Shown here in pieces: positions 62,201 to 64,000 of a stretch of DNA of 64,000 nucleotides. This DNA is from Halichoerus grypus. Taxonomy: Eukaryota; Chordata; Mammalia; Carnivora; Phocidae. The stretch spans positions 122,692,131-122,756,130 of the forward strand of contig NC_135714.1 of NCBI RefSeq assembly GCF_964656455.1. Direction: 5' to 3'. Position numbers and translations under genes: made by a program. The first letter of the stretch is position 1; every line of letters starts with the position of its first letter. The notes under the pieces were generated by a model. That model did not search any database and was not told the origin of the DNA. It saw only the letters and a program-made list of their open reading frames with translations.

Positions 62201-64000
62201 TTCTGGTCATCTGAGTCCTGGTCAATATATTGGAGGAATTTCTTCTGGAAGTGAGTGAGTTGGTACTGGTGCACGGTCATTTCTAAGGTAGTTCCTGGAA
62301 ATAGTTCTGGACTCTGCAGATCCACTGGTTGGACCGTGATGGTGAAGAAGTGCTGGTTGGATAGATTGGGTGGGTCATGGTCATCCTGTACATGGAAAGT
62401 CAGCTGGACCATTACAGGTTGAGGGCTATGGGGTCCAAGATGGCGGTAGAAGAGTTTCCCTTCCATGATGTCTTGCTGAAGCCACTCAGTCACCACCTTC
62501 TCATAAAGTCCTTCTTTTTCCACATAATACCAGTCTTCATCTTCAGGGGTCAGAGGTGGTTCAGCCTGCCGCAGCAGCATCTCTCCCAGGTGCTGAGTTG
62601 AGTAAGAGGAACCAGGGACCAGATCCCACCCTCTTTCTTCCTTTTTTTCTTCTAGAGGCTGGTCCTCCAGCACAAAATGGATGGTTGAGTCATCAGAGTC
62701 AATATCAGTAGCACTCAGGACAAAGGGGGAAATCTGGACCACCTGTCCTTCTGTAACTGAGAGCCCGGTGTTGGCCTTGACCTTCGGTGGTTCATCATCA
62801 ACAGGTATTATGGTGACAGGGAAGAGGAATTCCACCTGGTGGTGCCCATCCTCCATCCGGAAAATGATATTGTCACTGTAGGTGTTGCTGCCATCATGCT
62901 GGTACACCACTCGCCCTGCTACCAGGTCCTCTGGTGTGAAATGCTTGCGCCCAGCAGGTGCCCCAAGCACCACCAGCTGCCCGTGTCTCAAGCCCCTTAC
63001 TGCAGTTACTATCACCTCCTCTCGGTTATCATTATCACTGATCTGAAGGCTGTGGGTGCTGGACAGGGGCTTTAACTGACCTTCAAATAGCAGTAGTCCC
63101 TGGTTATATCCAGCCACTGGGGCCAGGGTGTTCATGGGCTTCATTATCACCATGAAGGCAAAGGGGTCTGAGGTGGCGCCATCTCCGTCCACCACCTCCA
63201 GCTCCAGCTGGAAGAGGTGCTCTGAATCTAATTTCTCTGTCGGGGGCTGATAGGCAATTTTCAGTTCCCGCAGCTCCCGCTGGGTGAAGAAAGAGACTGG
63301 AAGACCCAGGGGGTCTTCAGTGCTGACCACGTATCCCTGGTGCCCTGGCGTGGTTGTGGGGGCATTGAGAATGTTGAAGACCAGGTCATCAGGGTCAGAC
63401 TCCGTGTCCTCCGCAGCCAGTGAGTCAGGGGTCAGGGCTGTTAGCAAGAACTGACTGACCTCCATCATCATCAGGGCCACAAAGCTGGGCCTAGGTGCAG
63501 TGTTCTCTACTCCGTCGCGGATGCTCACCAGCAGCTGGAAGTGCTCGCGGAGCAGCACCTCCTCTGACCCAGTGCCTCTGTCTTCTGGCCCTAGCAGCTC
63601 CGCCATCAAGGACACATAGTCCCGATTCGGCGACGGGGTGGTGGCGGTATGCTGGTAGCGCACCCCAGCTCTGACAAAAGCCTCACAGTCTACGCTCTTG
63701 CCCCTGGGGAGAGGGGCCCCCATGGCGTCCACCAAACGCCCATACTTGGGCGGTGGGCCGCCCTGGGGAGGAAAAAGGGTGAGCCGGCACCTGCTGGTGG
63801 TAGAGGCTCCGTTCCCCAGGGAGGCGAAGTCCAGCACTCTCCTGTCGATGGCTTGGCTCCAGCCCCGCGCCTTCTCCACCAACAAAGGCCTGTTGCGCGT
63901 CACCAGCTCCGGCGGGGGGAAGACCACGTCCACAGCCAGCGTGAAGGGCAGTGCCAGCGTGTAAGTCGGGGCGTGGTAGCGCAGCTGCAGCCGCACCCGC
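59232..64000 (-). CDS. FREM3: FREM3-like giant first coding exon (5' end outside window)
   Basis: Encodes the NV-type N-terminal region and the CSPG (chondroitin sulfate proteoglycan) repeats of a FRAS1/FREM basement-membrane protein. The frame is open for 1,588 codons down to the donor: CAA G at 59232, then gttagt; the apparent TAG at 59227-59229 is intronic. The first codon seen at 63996-63994 is GTG (Val) inside the protein, preceded by CGG, so there is no start here; by comparison with FREM2 roughly 130-150 N-terminal residues with the signal peptide are missing. About twelve repeat units can be counted by their recurring Y-x-H or Y-Q-P-P turns (for example VRYQHT near fragment residue 112, [36 protein letters not shown]) and acidic DxDSDD stretches. 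FREM proteins are secreted and assemble in epithelial basement membranes. FREM3 is preferred over FREM2 because the protein is clearly a diverged paralogue and the C-terminus is short. It could still be another FREM2-like paralogue. Confidence 0.9.

Noticed and set aside
59152..63964. Plus-strand open frames across the large exon
   Set aside because: Antisense shadows of the FREM3 coding frame.
59232..64000. FREM2 instead of FREM3
   Set aside because: The protein is clearly paralogous and not orthologous to remembered FREM2, and the gene's Calx-beta tail ends early, as in FREM3. Memory-based, so kept open.
1..64000. CRISPR arrays, operons, or other prokaryotic or phage-type systems
   Set aside because: Regularly spaced repeats are absent. 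The repeats seen are mammalian SINEs and microsatellites, and the gene structure is eukaryotic.

Overview
The window is nuclear DNA from a mammal, almost certainly a caniform carnivore (dog-like: bear, seal, mustelid or canid side). The diagnostic signal is at least 23 copies of the carnivore tRNA-Lys-derived SINE (CAN SINE). Each has a tRNA-like head reading 'cctgggtggctcagt', a pyrimidine/purine-rich middle and an AATAAA/AATCTT A-tail. Carnivore-type L1 3' ends with perfect target-site duplications (TSDs) are also present. Nothing prokaryotic, viral or CRISPR-like is visible. There is one 200-base N gap at 16402-16601.

The only gene I can support is on the minus strand: a FRAS1/FREM-family extracellular matrix gene, best explained as FREM3. 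Its giant first coding exon occupies 59232-64000 and runs off the right edge, so the start codon, signal peptide and promoter lie outside. A 90-nt exon at 57740-57829 completes the CSPG-repeat region. Two exons, at 8647-8796 and 5168-5375, encode a third Calx-beta domain. A last, damaged exon relic lies at 2558-2759. Every exon boundary I could place, apart from the damaged ones, is phase 1. I could not find the exons expected for Calx-beta 1 and 2 in the roughly 49 kb between 57.7 and 8.8 kb. They may be in the gap, lost, or too diverged to see by eye.

The rest is intron plus 3' flank filled with repeats. These are CAN SINEs (17 of 23 on the same strand as the gene), a 5'-truncated L1 at 44615-46864, smaller L1 pieces, an older L1 at 29.6-31.8 kb with a large TTTC microsatellite inside it, L2 and MIR relics, MaLR-type LTRs and a MER20-like DNA element. 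Two retrotransposed cellular sequences are present: a U6 snRNA pseudogene (21706-21809) and an RPL37A processed pseudogene (34276-34640).

The most interesting signal is the 3' end of FREM3. The exon at 5168-5375 is 208 nt where phase symmetry predicts 210, and this creates TGA just before the splice donor. The next exon carries a further in-frame stop, a frameshift and a GC donor-like end. The first exon is meanwhile wide open for about 1,588 codons. This suggests a C-terminally truncated but otherwise maintained FREM3. All family comparisons were made from memory without a search, so gene identity and lesions need alignment to confirm.
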